Shown: positions 16,033 through 25,300 of the stretch, piece by piece
How the letters are laid out: each line of letters begins with the position of its first letter
Position numbering within the stretch: position 1 is the stretch's first letter
Assembly: GCF_900110205.1 (NCBI RefSeq)
Contig: NZ_FOCV01000007.1
Coordinates: forward strand, 62,001 to 126,000
Direction: 5' to 3'
DNA from: Rhizobium tibeticum
Lineage (GTDB): Bacteria; Pseudomonadota; Alphaproteobacteria; Rhizobiales; Rhizobiaceae
DNA: 64,000 nt
Made by a program: the position numbers and the translations under genes
Notes under the pieces: generated by a model
Seen by the model: the letters and a program-made list of their open reading frames with translations, nothing else
Databases searched by the model: none
What the model was told of the DNA's origin: nothing

Positions 16033-17090
16033 GCCTGTCCTTTCACTATGCCGGCAGCCCGGCCCATATCGTTTTCGGCGAAGGGGCTAGCCAAGAGGTG
16101 GCAAACTGGATCGCGAAGATCGGTTGCCGGAGAGCCTTGGTTCTGTCCACGCCACAGCAGAAGACTGACGCGCAGGCACTGGCTACGAAGATCGGGCCGC
16201 TGGCCGTCGGCGTGTTCAGCGGCGCCGTCATGCACACGCCTGTCGATGTCACCGAGACGGCAATGAAGCTGGTCGGGGAAAGCGGGGCCGATTGCGTCGT
16301 GTCGCTCGGCGGCGGCTCGACGACGGGGCTCGGCAAGGCCATCGCTTATCGGACGAACTTGCCGCAGATCGTCATTCCAACGACTTACGCAGGCTCAGAG
16401 GTCACGCCGATCCTTGGTCAAACCGAGGGTGGTCGCAAGACGACGGTCAAAGATGCCAAGATCCTGCCCGAAGTGGTGATCTACGATGCCACGCTGACAA
16501 CGGGCCTTCCGGTTGGTTTGTCTGTGACCTCGGGTCTAAACGCCATGGCCCATGCTGTCGAAGCGCTCTACGCGCAGGACCGCAACCCGATCTCGACCCT
16601 CATGGCTGTCGAGGGCTTGCGCGCCTTCCGGGCGGCACTTCCGGAAATCATCGCGACGCCGAGTGACCTCACGGCGCGGGCGGGCGGTCTTTACGGCGCC
16701 TGGCTTTGCGGCACAGTGCTCGGAGCGGTTGGCATGGCCCTGCATCACAAGATTTGCCACACGCTTGGCGGCACCTTCGACACACCGCATGCCGAGACGC
16801 ATGCGATCATGCTGCCGCACACGGCGGCCTTTAATGCCGTGGCGGTGCCGGAGCTTCTTCAGCCTGTGGCAGAGATTTTCGGAGAACCGGTCGGCGGGGG
16901 GCTTTGGGACTTTGCAAAGTCGATCGGCGCGCCGCGGGCGCTGCGTGATCTCGGCCTGACCGAAGTCGACCTCGACAAGGCAAGCCAGATCGCGGTCGAG
17001 AACCCCTATTGGAATCCTCGACCGATCGATCGGCAATCGATCCGCGCATTGCTGCAGCAGGCCTGGGAGGGCCGCCGGCCGGAGAATTAG
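16029..17090 (+). CDS. Maleylacetate reductase
   Basis: Iron-type alcohol dehydrogenase family enzyme of 353 residues that reduces maleylacetate to 3-oxoadipate with NAD(P)H, the step after hydroxyquinol cleavage. Features: HIVFGEGAS, nucleotide-binding VSLGGGSTTGLGKAIA, PTTYAGSEVTPI, and the metal-site region MALHHKICHTLGGTFDTPHAETHAIMLPH. The start at 16029 is set by the ATGA overlap with the dioxygenase; the longer frame upstream is dioxygenase DNA in another frame. Confidence 0.94.
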   Translation: MSLSFHYAGSPAHIVFGEGASQEVANWIAKIGCRRALVLSTPQQKTDAQALATKIGPLAVGVFSGAVMHTPVDVTETAMKLVGESGADCVVSLGGGSTTGLGKAIAYRTNLPQIVIPTTYAGSEVTPILGQTEGGRKTTVKDAKILPEVVIYDATLTTGLPVGLSVTSGLNAMAHAVEALYAQDRNPISTLMAVEGLRAFRAALPEIIATPSDLTARAGGLYGAWLCGTVLGAVGMALHHKICHTLGGTFDTPHAETHAIMLPHTAAFNAVAVPELLQPVAEIFGEPVGGGLWDFAKSIGAPRALRDLGLTEVDLDKASQIAVENPYWNPRPIDRQSIRALLQQAWEGRRPEN

Positions 17091-17123
17091 TCGCCGCACA
17101 AGGGGGAATGGGAGGAGAATGAG

Positions 17124-18407
17124 ATGACAACCAGACGCGAATTCCTGAAACAGACGGCAGCCACCGGCGTGCTTGCCGCCACATCCGGGCTGGCTTTGCC
17201 GGCGTTGGCACAGAAGAGCTCGATCAAGCTCGGCTATGTCAGTCCGCAAACCGGACCGCTTGCCGCCTTCGGCGAGGCCGACAAGTTCGTGATCGAGAAC
17301 TTTTTGGCGACGACCAAGAAGATGGGCCTCGATTATGAGGTTGTCGTCAAAGACAGCCAGTCCAATCCCAATCGTGCCGCCGAGGTGACCAAGGAACTGA
17401 TCGTCACCGACGAGGTAAACCTGGTCCTCGTTTCCTCGACGCCTGAAACCACCAACCCGGTGTCCACGACCTGCGAAGCCGAAGAAATGCCTTGCATTTC
17501 CACGGTGGCGCCGTGGCAGCCATGGTTCATCGGCCAGCAGGCAAATCCCGGCGCCCCGAATTCCTGGAAACCATTCAACTTCGCCTATCACTTCTTCTGG
17601 GGGCTCGAGGACATCATTGCCGTCTTTACCGGCATGTGGGGCCAGGTCGAGACCAACAAGAAGGTCGGCGGACTGTTTCCCAACGACGGCGATGGCAACG
17701 CGTGGGGAGATAAGGTCGTGGGCTTCCCGCCGGTGCTCGAGAAACTCGGCTATACGCTGACCGATCCAGGCCGCTTCCAGAATCTTTCGGATGATTTCTC
17801 CGCGCAGATCAACGCATTCAAGCAGGCGAACGCCGAGATCGTCACCGGTGTCGTTATCCCGCCGGATCTCACGACATTCTGGAATCAGGCGAAGCAGCAG
17901 GGCTTCAAGCCAAAGGTTGCCTCAGTGGGTAAGGCTCTGCTTTTCCCGCAAACGGTGGAATCGCTCGGCGATGCTGGCCACAATCTCTCGACCGAGGTCT
18001 GGTGGACGCCAAGCCACCCATTCAAATCATCACTGACGGGCGAGACGGCGGCGCAGGTCGCTGATGCCTTCACCAAGGCGACGGGCCGGCCCTGGACACA
18101 GCCGATCGGATTTGCGCACGCGCTGTTCGAACTCGCGGTCGATGTCATGAAGCGAGCCGAGGATCCGAGCGACGGCGAGACTGTGGCCAAGGTCATTGGT
18201 GAAACGAAGCTTGATACGCTTGTTGGGCCGATCGCCTGGGGCGACGAGAGCCTGCCGCCCTTTGCGCAAAAGAATGTCGCCAAGACGCCCCTTGTCGGAG
18301 GCCAGTGGCGGCTGAAGCAGGGTGGCAAGGGTTATGATCTCGTCATCGTCGAGAACGCCACGGCACCCAACATACCGACCGGGGGAAAAATGGAGCCGAT
18401 CGCCTGA
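17124..18407 (+). CDS. ABC transporter substrate-binding protein (Peripla_BP_6)
   Basis: Periplasmic binding protein of 427 residues with a Tat-like signal (TTRREFLKQTAATGVLAATSGLALPALAQ). The mature start KLGYVSPQTGPLAAFGEAD is typical of the branched-chain-amino-acid/aromatic-acid family. A strong GGAGGAG site precedes ATG 17124. As the importer lies inside the hydroxyquinol operon, the likely ligand is an aromatic acid or phenolic precursor, not an amino acid (inference). Confidence 0.92.
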   Translation: MTTRREFLKQTAATGVLAATSGLALPALAQKSSIKLGYVSPQTGPLAAFGEADKFVIENFLATTKKMGLDYEVVVKDSQSNPNRAAEVTKELIVTDEVNLVLVSSTPETTNPVSTTCEAEEMPCISTVAPWQPWFIGQQANPGAPNSWKPFNFAYHFFWGLEDIIAVFTGMWGQVETNKKVGGLFPNDGDGNAWGDKVVGFPPVLEKLGYTLTDPGRFQNLSDDFSAQINAFKQANAEIVTGVVIPPDLTTFWNQAKQQGFKPKVASVGKALLFPQTVESLGDAGHNLSTEVWWTPSHPFKSSLTGETAAQVADAFTKATGRPWTQPIGFAHALFELAVDVMKRAEDPSDGETVAKVIGETKLDTLVGPIAWGDESLPPFAQKNVAKTPLVGGQWRLKQGGKGYDLVIVENATAPNIPTGGKMEPIA

Positions 18408-18473
18408 GCGCGTCAGCGCTCATGAGGTGAGCGGGGAGCCGTGGAGGCGGCTTTCTTCGTGGGAGAGAGATGG

Positions 18474-19193
18474 ATGCCAATATTGGAACTGGAAGGTGTC
18501 TCGAAGACGTTCGGCGCGTTGACCGTCGCCGAACAGATTTCCTTTGCCGTGGAAGACGGCGAGGCACTCGGCATCATCGGCCCGAACGGCGCCGGCAAGT
18601 CGACGGTGTTCAATCTGATCAATGGCAACATCTCTGTAGACAGCGGCGCAATCCGTTTCAGAGGCTCCGACGTGACCAATACCACGCCGATGGCGCGGTG
18701 CTTTGCCGGAATGGGCCGCACCTTCCAGATTCCGCAGCCCTTTGATCAGCTTACGGTGTTCGAGAACCTGCTCGTGGCCGGATCGTTCGGCGCGCGAAAG
18801 CGGGAAGGGGAGGTTGCCGATCGCTGTGCAGAAATCCTCATCGACACCGGTCTGATCGACAAAGCCAATGCAATGGCCGGCAGCCTCACGCTGCTGCAGC
18901 GCAAGCGGTTGGAACTGGCGCGCGCGATGGCAACCGATCCGAAACTCCTGCTGCTCGACGAGATTGCCGGCGGGCTGACGGAAGGCGAGTGCCGGGCGCT
19001 GGTGGCGACCATCCGCGGCCTGCACAGCAAAGGCATTGCGGTGATCTGGATCGAGCACGTCCTGCATGCGCTGAACGCCGTGGTCGGTCGTCTGCTTGTC
19101 CTGCATTTCGGTCGCGTGATCGGCATTGGAAAGCCCGACGAGATCATGAACTCGAAGCAAGTTCGCGAAATCTACCTGGGGATCGATGTGTGA
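18474..19193 (+). CDS. ABC transporter ATP-binding protein, LivG-like
   Basis: ATPase of 239 residues. Walker A GPNGAGKST, the Q-loop region FAGMGRTFQIPQPF typical of LivG, and Walker B LLLLDEIAGGL are present; the signature motif is degenerate (GSLTLLQRKRLELARAM instead of LSGGQ). The start at 18474 is chosen for the GGGAGAGAG ribosome site; upstream in-frame codons do not match the family. Its stop overlaps the next ATPase start (TGATG). Confidence 0.9.
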   Translation: MPILELEGVSKTFGALTVAEQISFAVEDGEALGIIGPNGAGKSTVFNLINGNISVDSGAIRFRGSDVTNTTPMARCFAGMGRTFQIPQPFDQLTVFENLLVAGSFGARKREGEVADRCAEILIDTGLIDKANAMAGSLTLLQRKRLELARAMATDPKLLLLDEIAGGLTEGECRALVATIRGLHSKGIAVIWIEHVLHALNAVVGRLLVLHFGRVIGIGKPDEIMNSKQVREIYLGIDV

Positions 19194-19912
19194 TGCCACT
19201 TCTCGAAACCCACGCACTGACGGCTTCCTACGGTGACTTCCAGGCGCTGTTCGGCATCGATATCAGCCTGGAAGAGGGCGAGACGCTGGCGATCATCGGC
19301 GCGAATGGGGCCGGCAAGACGACGCTGATGCGGTCGCTGTCGGGCGTCCTAAAAAACGAGCCCGGTTCCATCAGCTATCGGGCAGAGGCGATCGGCGCGC
19401 TGGCCGCCCCCGATGTGATGTCGCGCGGGATTGCCATGGTGCCGGAGGGCCGGCGGCTGTTTCCATCGTTGAGCGTCGAGGAGAACCTGTTGATTGGTTC
19501 CTATGGCCGCAAGGCCACGGGCCCCTGGACGCTCGAGAGCATCTATGCGCTGTTTCCGATCCTCAAGCAGCGTCGGCGACACCCTGCCACGGCACTGTCC
19601 GGCGGCCAGCAGCAGATGGTAGCGATCGGCCGGGCGCTGATGTCGAACCCGGACGTGCTCCTTTGCGATGAAATCAGCCTTGGTCTGGCGCCGGTCGTGG
19701 TGCGCGACATCTATGCCGCCTTTCCACGAATCCGGGAAACCGGAGCGGCGATCATCATCGTTGAGCAGGACATCGCTCAGGCACTCAAGGTCGCCAATCG
19801 GGTCTATTGCATGATGGAGGGCCGCATCACGCTCTCCGGAAAGCCATGCGACCTCGACCGCGATGCCATTCATAAGGCTTATTTCGGAGCAGATGGTCAT
19901 GAACTGGCTTGA
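19193..19912 (+). CDS. ABC transporter ATP-binding protein, LivF-like
   Basis: ATPase of 239 residues: Walker A GANGAGKTT, MVPEGRRLFPSLSVEENL (LivF type), signature LSGGQQQMVAIGRALM and Walker B VLLCDEISLGLAP. ATG 19193 overlaps the LivG-like stop. Its own end overlaps the first permease by 14 bases. It is the second nucleotide-binding subunit of the aromatic importer. Confidence 0.92.
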   Translation: MPLLETHALTASYGDFQALFGIDISLEEGETLAIIGANGAGKTTLMRSLSGVLKNEPGSISYRAEAIGALAAPDVMSRGIAMVPEGRRLFPSLSVEENLLIGSYGRKATGPWTLESIYALFPILKQRRRHPATALSGGQQQMVAIGRALMSNPDVLLCDEISLGLAPVVVRDIYAAFPRIRETGAAIIIVEQDIAQALKVANRVYCMMEGRITLSGKPCDLDRDAIHKAYFGADGHELA

Positions 19913-20762
19913 TACGATAGCGCAAGGCATCTTGCTCGGCGGGCTTTATGCGCTTTTTGCCGCGGGACTAAGCCTGGTCTTCGGCATCATGCGGCTGGTC
20001 AACCTTGCGCATGGCGACCTGATCGTCTTCGCCGCCTTTCTGATCCTGTTGCTTGTTTCCCTGTTGGGGCTTCATCCTTTCTTGGCCGCGCTCATTGCGG
20101 CTCCTCTCATGTTCGCAGCCGGTTGGGTCCTTCAATACCACTTGCTCAACCGCACGCTCGGAAAGGATATCCTGCCGCCTCTGCTCGTCACGTTCGGTCT
20201 TTCGATCGTCATCCAGAATGGCTTGCTGGAAGGCTTTACGGCCGACAGCCGTCGGATATCAACCGGCGCGCTCGAGACGGCCTCCGTTTCGCTGGGGCCG
20301 ATCAATGTCGGTGTCATGCCGATGCTGACCTTTGGCTCAGCGATCCTCGCCATCATCGCGCTGAACCAGTTGATCTATCGCACCTCGATCGGCCGGGCGT
20401 TTCGTGCCACATCCGACGATGTCACCACGGCAGGCCTGATGGGCATCCGGCCGCAACGCATTTTTGCCATGGCGACAGGCCTTGCCATGGTCTTGGTGAC
20501 CATCGCGGCACTGTTCCTCGGAACGCGCGCCAATTTTGATCCGACGTCGGGACCGGCGCGGCTGATCTATGCCTTCGAAGCCGTTATCATTGGCGGGCTG
20601 GGCTCACTTTGGGGAACGCTGGCCGGCGGCATCATACTTGGTGTCGCGCAGACGATCGGGGCGGCCGTCAATCCGGAATGGCAGATCCTCGCCGGGCATC
20701 TCGCTTTCCTTCTCGTCCTCCTGTTCAAGCCGCGCGGCCTTTTCCCGCGCGCAGTGGATTGA
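19899..20762 (+). CDS. ABC transporter permease, LivH-like
   Basis: Permease of 287 residues with about eight hydrophobic segments and the LivH signature GLYALFAAGLSLVFGIMRLVNLAHGD near the N-terminus, plus EAVIIGGLGSLWGTLAGGIILG near the C-terminus. ATG 19899 is preferred to ATG 19893 because GGAG at 19886 gives normal spacing. The gene overlaps the end of the LivF-like gene. Confidence 0.9.
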   Translation: MNWLDTIAQGILLGGLYALFAAGLSLVFGIMRLVNLAHGDLIVFAAFLILLLVSLLGLHPFLAALIAAPLMFAAGWVLQYHLLNRTLGKDILPPLLVTFGLSIVIQNGLLEGFTADSRRISTGALETASVSLGPINVGVMPMLTFGSAILAIIALNQLIYRTSIGRAFRATSDDVTTAGLMGIRPQRIFAMATGLAMVLVTIAALFLGTRANFDPTSGPARLIYAFEAVIIGGLGSLWGTLAGGIILGVAQTIGAAVNPEWQILAGHLAFLLVLLFKPRGLFPRAVD

Positions 20763-20768
20763 GCCGTC

Positions 20769-21857
20769 ATGGAACAGTTGCTCGCACCAACCTTCAAAGT
20801 CGAGACCCGTACGGGCGCTTCCGCGCCAGTCGCCGTCATGGCTGCCATCGCGGTGGTCCTTGCGTTCCTGGCGCCGCTTCTGGTGTCGCGCGGTGCGGTC
20901 CAGGACCTGTTCTTCATCCTCACCATGCTGGTGCTGGCGCAATGCTGGAACCTGCTTGCCGGATATGCCGGCCTGATTTCGGTCGGCCAGCAACTCTTCG
21001 TCGGCTGCGGGGCTTACGCAATGTTTGCTCTCGTCAGCCTGTGGGGGCTCGATCCCGTAGCGGCGGTGTTCGTCGCCGGTGTCTTTGCGGTAATCGTCGC
21101 CGTACCGACGGCCTTTTTCACCTTCCGCCTTTACGGTCCCTATTTTGCCATTGGCACATGGGTCATCGCCGAGGTCGGTCGTCTCCTCTTCGCCCAATGG
21201 AAGGCGCTTGGGGGCGGAACCGGCACATCGTTGCCGCGTGACGCGACGCGCGACATGATCGGCGTCGACCTGTTGAAATCCCTTTTGCGCATGAAATCGG
21301 CAGAGGCCGGCGATGCGCTGACCTATTGGCTCGCGCTGGTACTCGCCTTGGCCACCATCGGAGCCATCTACTCTTTGCTGCGATCGCGGCACGGGCTGGG
21401 TCTTGCGGCTGTCCGGGACAATGAGCAGGCGGCACGCGCCGTCGGCGTCGATGCGCGGCGGATGAAGACCATGGTCTACCTAACCGCGGCATTTCTGACC
21501 GGCTGCTGTGGCGCGCTGGTCTATGTCCAGAAGCAACGCATCTCGCCGGATGCCGCGTTCTCGGTGATCGACTGGACGGCCTACGTGATCTTCATCGTCG
21601 TCATCGGCGGCATCGGTACGGTCGAGGGGCCGATTGTCGGCGTCATCGTTTTCTTTCTGTTGCAGAACCTGCTTGCTGGCTATGGCTCCTGGTATCTCTT
21701 GATCCTCGGCCTGGTCGCCATCGTCACGATGCTGTTTGCGCCGCGCGGGCTTTGGGGCCTGTTTTCCGACCGCACCGGCATCCAGCTTTTTCCGGTTCGC
21801 CGAATCCTCAAAGGCGGACCTCTCGGACACAAGAAGATAGGAGAGCCAAATGGCTGA
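20769..21857 (+). CDS. ABC transporter permease, LivM-like
   Basis: Permease of 362 residues with many hydrophobic helices. LivM features are CWNLLAGYAGLISVGQQLFVGCGAYAMF, the cytoplasmic-loop sequence GLGLAAVRDNEQAARAVGVD, and VVIGGIGTVEGPIVGVIVFF. It begins 6 bp after the LivH-like gene and overlaps the monooxygenase start by 8 bp. Confidence 0.92.
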   Translation: MEQLLAPTFKVETRTGASAPVAVMAAIAVVLAFLAPLLVSRGAVQDLFFILTMLVLAQCWNLLAGYAGLISVGQQLFVGCGAYAMFALVSLWGLDPVAAVFVAGVFAVIVAVPTAFFTFRLYGPYFAIGTWVIAEVGRLLFAQWKALGGGTGTSLPRDATRDMIGVDLLKSLLRMKSAEAGDALTYWLALVLALATIGAIYSLLRSRHGLGLAAVRDNEQAARAVGVDARRMKTMVYLTAAFLTGCCGALVYVQKQRISPDAAFSVIDWTAYVIFIVVIGGIGTVEGPIVGVIVFFLLQNLLAGYGSWYLLILGLVAIVTMLFAPRGLWGLFSDRTGIQLFPVRRILKGGPLGHKKIGEPNG

Positions 21858-23604
21858 TATCACAACGGACGTCCTCATCATCGGAACCGGCCCTGCCGGA
21901 TCTGCAACTGCGGCGCTGCTGTCGACTTACGGCGTCGAGAACATGGTGATTAATCGCTTCCGATGGCTCGCCAATACACCGCGCGCCCATATCACCAATC
22001 AGCGCACGATGGAGGTGCTGCGCGATCTCGGTCGCGATGTCGAAGACGAAGCCTATATGTTCGCCGCCGAGCAGGATCTGATGGGTGAGAACGTCTTCTG
22101 CACTTCGCTGACGGGTGAGGAAATCGGCCGCATGAAGAGCTGGGGCAAGCATCCGCAGTCTCGCGCCGAGCATCAACTCTCCTCACCCAGCCTGATGAAC
22201 GACCTGCCGCAGACCTTCATGGAGCCGCTGCTCTTCAAGGCCGCCTGCTCGCGTGGCACGCAGGCGCGCATGTCGACGGAGTACGTCAGCCATGAGCAGG
22301 ATGCCGACGGCGTCACCACCACCTGTCTCGACCGGCTGACGGGCAAGGAATTTACCGTCCGTTCCAAGTTCCTGGTTGGCGCCGATGGCGGCAATTCGAG
22401 GGTCGCCGAACACGCGGGCCTTTCCTTCGAAGGCAAGATGGGTGTCGGCGGCTCGATGAACATCCTGTTCGAGGCCGATCTGTCGCGGCATGTCGCGCAC
22501 CGCCCCTCCGTGCTTTACTGGGTGCTGCAGCCGGGCGCGGATGTCGGCGGCATCGGAATGGGCCTGGTGCGCATGGTCCGGCCCTGGCACGAATGGCTGA
22601 TCGTCTGGGGCTACGACATCAACCAGCCGGCGCCTGACGTGACCGAGGATTTCGCCATCAAGGTGGTTCGGGACCTCGTCGGTGACCAGGAGCTCCAGCC
22701 GAAGATCAAGTCGGTCTCGACCTGGACCGTCAACAACATGTACGCAGTGGCGATGTCCAAGGGCCGTGTCTTCTGCATGGGAGATGCCACCCACCGGCAT
22801 CCTCCGTCGAACGGACTTGGCTCCAACACGTCGATCCAGGACGCCTTCAATTTCGCATGGAAGCTGTCCATGGTGCTGAAGGGACAGGCCGGAATCGGTC
22901 TGCTTGATAGCTACAATGCCGAGCGTGCGCCGATCGCCAAGCAGATCGTGACGCGAGCCAACAAGTCGATCGAAGAGTTCGGCCCGATCTTCAAGGCCCT
23001 CGGCCTTCTGGACTCCGTCGATCCTGTCAAGATGCAGGAAAACATGGACGCGCGCTGCAAGGATACTCCAGAGGCGGAGAGGCAGCGCAAGGCGATCCGG
23101 GAAGCGATCGCCTACAAGGTTTACGAGTTCGACGCGCATGGCGTCGAGATGAACCAGCGCTACAGGTCAAGTGCCGTCGTTACCGACGGCCGGCCGGAGC
23201 CGGCTTTCGCGCAGGACCCGGAACTTCACTACCAGCCGACGACATGGCCCGGCGCACGGCTGCCGCATACTTGGCTGTTCAATCACGGTGGTGAGAAAGT
23301 CTCCACCCTCGACCTGACCGGCCACGGCGCCTTCACGGTTCTGACTGGTATCGGTGGTGATGGCTGGCTAGCGGCCGCCAGGGCACTCGCAAAGGAGTTC
23401 AATATCCCGATCGCCACGCACATGATCGGCCCTCGCCAGCAATGGCAGGACCTGGTTGGCGATTGGGCGAATGCGCGCGAGGTCCGCGATGCCGGCGCCA
23501 TTCTCGTGCGGCCCGATCACCACGTCGCCTGGCGTGCCGATGCAATGGTTTCCAATCCGGAAGCCGAACTGCGCCGCGTCCTGAAATCCATCCTTGATAA
23601 GTGA
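21850..23604 (+). CDS. FAD-dependent aromatic monooxygenase (TfdB/phenol hydroxylase-like)
   Basis: Group A flavoprotein hydroxylase of 584 residues. FAD/NADPH motifs are GTGPAG (residues about 12-17), GADGGNSRVAEHAG and GDATHRHPPSNGLGSNTSIQDAFNFAWKL, and the C-terminal thioredoxin-like extension is typical of phenol and 2,4-dichlorophenol hydroxylases. In this operon it most likely hydroxylates resorcinol, hydroquinone, dihydroxybenzoate or a related phenol to give hydroxyquinol (inference). ATG 21850 lies inside the end of the LivM-like gene. Confidence 0.9.
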   Translation: MADITTDVLIIGTGPAGSATAALLSTYGVENMVINRFRWLANTPRAHITNQRTMEVLRDLGRDVEDEAYMFAAEQDLMGENVFCTSLTGEEIGRMKSWGKHPQSRAEHQLSSPSLMNDLPQTFMEPLLFKAACSRGTQARMSTEYVSHEQDADGVTTTCLDRLTGKEFTVRSKFLVGADGGNSRVAEHAGLSFEGKMGVGGSMNILFEADLSRHVAHRPSVLYWVLQPGADVGGIGMGLVRMVRPWHEWLIVWGYDINQPAPDVTEDFAIKVVRDLVGDQELQPKIKSVSTWTVNNMYAVAMSKGRVFCMGDATHRHPPSNGLGSNTSIQDAFNFAWKLSMVLKGQAGIGLLDSYNAERAPIAKQIVTRANKSIEEFGPIFKALGLLDSVDPVKMQENMDARCKDTPEAERQRKAIREAIAYKVYEFDAHGVEMNQRYRSSAVVTDGRPEPAFAQDPELHYQPTTWPGARLPHTWLFNHGGEKVSTLDLTGHGAFTVLTGIGGDGWLAAARALAKEFNIPIATHMIGPRQQWQDLVGDWANAREVRDAGAILVRPDHHVAWRADAMVSNPEAELRRVLKSILDK

Positions 23605-23611
23605 GAGCGAC

Positions 23612-24511
23612 ATGGAAGCGCACGAGAAGGGCTTCTTCACGGAAGACGATTCGGTCGCCGTGGTGACCGGCCGCAACGAGAACGCCAAGGATCAACGCCT
23701 GAAGCAGGTGATGGACGTCGTCACCCGAAAGCTTCACGAAGCGGTAAAGGAAATTGAGCCGACGCAGGATGAGTGGATGAAGGCCATCTTCTTCCTGACG
23801 CAGACGGGGCAGATCTGCAACGAGTGGCGGCAGGAATTCATTCTCCTTTCCGATGTCCTCGGCGTTTCCATGCTGGTCGATGCGATCAACAATCGCAAAC
23901 CCTCGGGTGCCTCGGAGAGCACGGTGCTTGGTCCGTTTCACGTTGCCGACGCACCGGAACTGCCGATGGGCGCGAACATCTGCCTCGACCAGAAGGGCGA
24001 GGACATGGTCATCGAAGGCAGGATTCTCGATACCGACGGACAGCCGATCACTGATGCGCTGATCGACGTCTGGCAGGCCAATGACGAGGGTTTCTATGAT
24101 GTCCAGCAGAAGGGCATTCAGCCGGATTTCAACCTGCGGGGCGTCTTCCGCACCGGCCCGGATGGGCGCTACTGGTTCCGGGCGGTGAAGCCCAAATATT
24201 ATCCGATCCCGGATGACGGCCCGGTCGGGCAACTGCTGAAGGAACTGGGCCGCCATCCCTATCGGCCCGCGCATCTCCATTACATCATCAAGGCCGACCG
24301 CTTCGAAACACTGACCACCCATATATTCGATCCCGATGATCCCTACATCAATTCCGATGCAGTGTTCGGGGTAAAGGAGAGCCTGCTTGCCGAATTCCGG
24401 CGGACGCGCGATCCCGAACGGTCGAAACAGTATCAATTCGCCGGCGATTTCTGGGAGGTAAAACACGACTTTGTCCTTGCCCGCGCGAACGATGAGTGCC
24501 GCGGCGGGTGA
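23612..24511 (+). CDS. Hydroxyquinol 1,2-dioxygenase (copy 2)
   Basis: Intradiol dioxygenase of 299 residues, paralogue of the one at 15157. Linker domain (VKEIEPTQDEWMKAIFFLTQTGQICNEWRQEFILLSDVLGVS) and Fe ligands are intact: Tyr in GFYDVQ, Tyr in YYPIPDDGP, and His pair in RPAHLHY. It is closer than copy 1 to classical hydroxyquinol dioxygenases by eye (ILDTDGQPITDALIDVWQANDEG). ATG 23612 is preferred to the TTG at 23594. It is the last gene of the operon. Confidence 0.92.
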   Translation: MEAHEKGFFTEDDSVAVVTGRNENAKDQRLKQVMDVVTRKLHEAVKEIEPTQDEWMKAIFFLTQTGQICNEWRQEFILLSDVLGVSMLVDAINNRKPSGASESTVLGPFHVADAPELPMGANICLDQKGEDMVIEGRILDTDGQPITDALIDVWQANDEGFYDVQQKGIQPDFNLRGVFRTGPDGRYWFRAVKPKYYPIPDDGPVGQLLKELGRHPYRPAHLHYIIKADRFETLTTHIFDPDDPYINSDAVFGVKESLLAEFRRTRDPERSKQYQFAGDFWEVKHDFVLARANDECRGG

Positions 24512-24681
24512 TCACTCAGCCGATCGGCGGCAGCGTTAACCGATTATCAACGCTGCCGCACGACTCCGGCGACATTTGTTCGCAAATGACGCTGGGGTCC
24601 GCCCACAGATGATTGCGCTGCGCGCAGACCCGTCTATTTTGGCGCAGAGCGTTGACGCGCAGCGCAACCGGGGCAGGGATC

Positions 24682-24996
24682 ATGAAAGCCGCCTTCCACA
24701 CGACCTTGATGATCTTCGCAACCTTGCTGCCGGCCATGGCGGCTTGCGCATCGGACGGCTGGAATCCTGACGGCAGGGGTACGAGCACCTGGCAGGTGTC
24801 GCCATCGGAAGGCACCTGCAACGTCAGCCTAGCGACGAACAGGGCCCGGCGTGCCGGCATCTACCGGACCGACCTGGTCTATCGCGACGAGAATGTTCTG
24901 ACGTTGAGAGGATTGACCGGGTGGGGCGATCGCCGCGAAATCACCTTTGCCAACGTCCGAGGATGTCCCGAGATCGGCCTTCAGAATCTGCAATAA
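24682..24996 (+). CDS. Small secreted hypothetical protein
   Basis: Protein of 104 residues with a signal peptide (KAAFHTTLMIFATLLPAMAACAS). Two cysteines in the mature part (GTCNVS, RGCPEI) could pair. No domain was recognised. It lies 170 bp after the hydroxyquinol operon and probably has its own promoter. Confidence 0.6.
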   Translation: MKAAFHTTLMIFATLLPAMAACASDGWNPDGRGTSTWQVSPSEGTCNVSLATNRARRAGIYRTDLVYRDENVLTLRGLTGWGDRREITFANVRGCPEIGLQNLQ

Positions 24997-25300
24997 GGAC
25001 ATGCCCGCACAGTGGTGTGATCTGGTCGGTGGTTTGTAACACATGTTTCGCTTCCGATGACCGAGGGGATCCCGGGACCGCTCTTGCGTGACCTGCCATA
25101 GAGGTCCCCAGGCTGCGTCGAACGGCGTATGCTACCGTAAGATACGTTGGGCAGGTGGCCCGTAGCGCTTATGCTGCATGTGCTAAGAAGCGCGTGGCTG
25201 ACTGTGTGGCTATTCATTCACGAAGCAGACGCCGATCGAGAATATCATCCGAGCATGAATCTTTGATCTCTCGCTGAGAGGGTGAACGAGGAGATTTGGC
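24997..25300. other. Intergenic region without visible gene
   Basis: 304 bp. No gene, repeat or clear terminator was seen. It should hold the promoter of the DUF3141-pta-ackA-fabI genes. Confidence 0.45.

Noticed and set aside
16536..17591. 351-codon open frame on the minus strand
   Set aside because: Overlaps maleylacetate reductase and the binding protein, both with clear motifs; no ribosome site or homology.
22183..24466. Two open frames of more than 300 codons on the minus strand
   Set aside because: Antisense to the monooxygenase and second dioxygenase genes; composition is typical of shadow frames.
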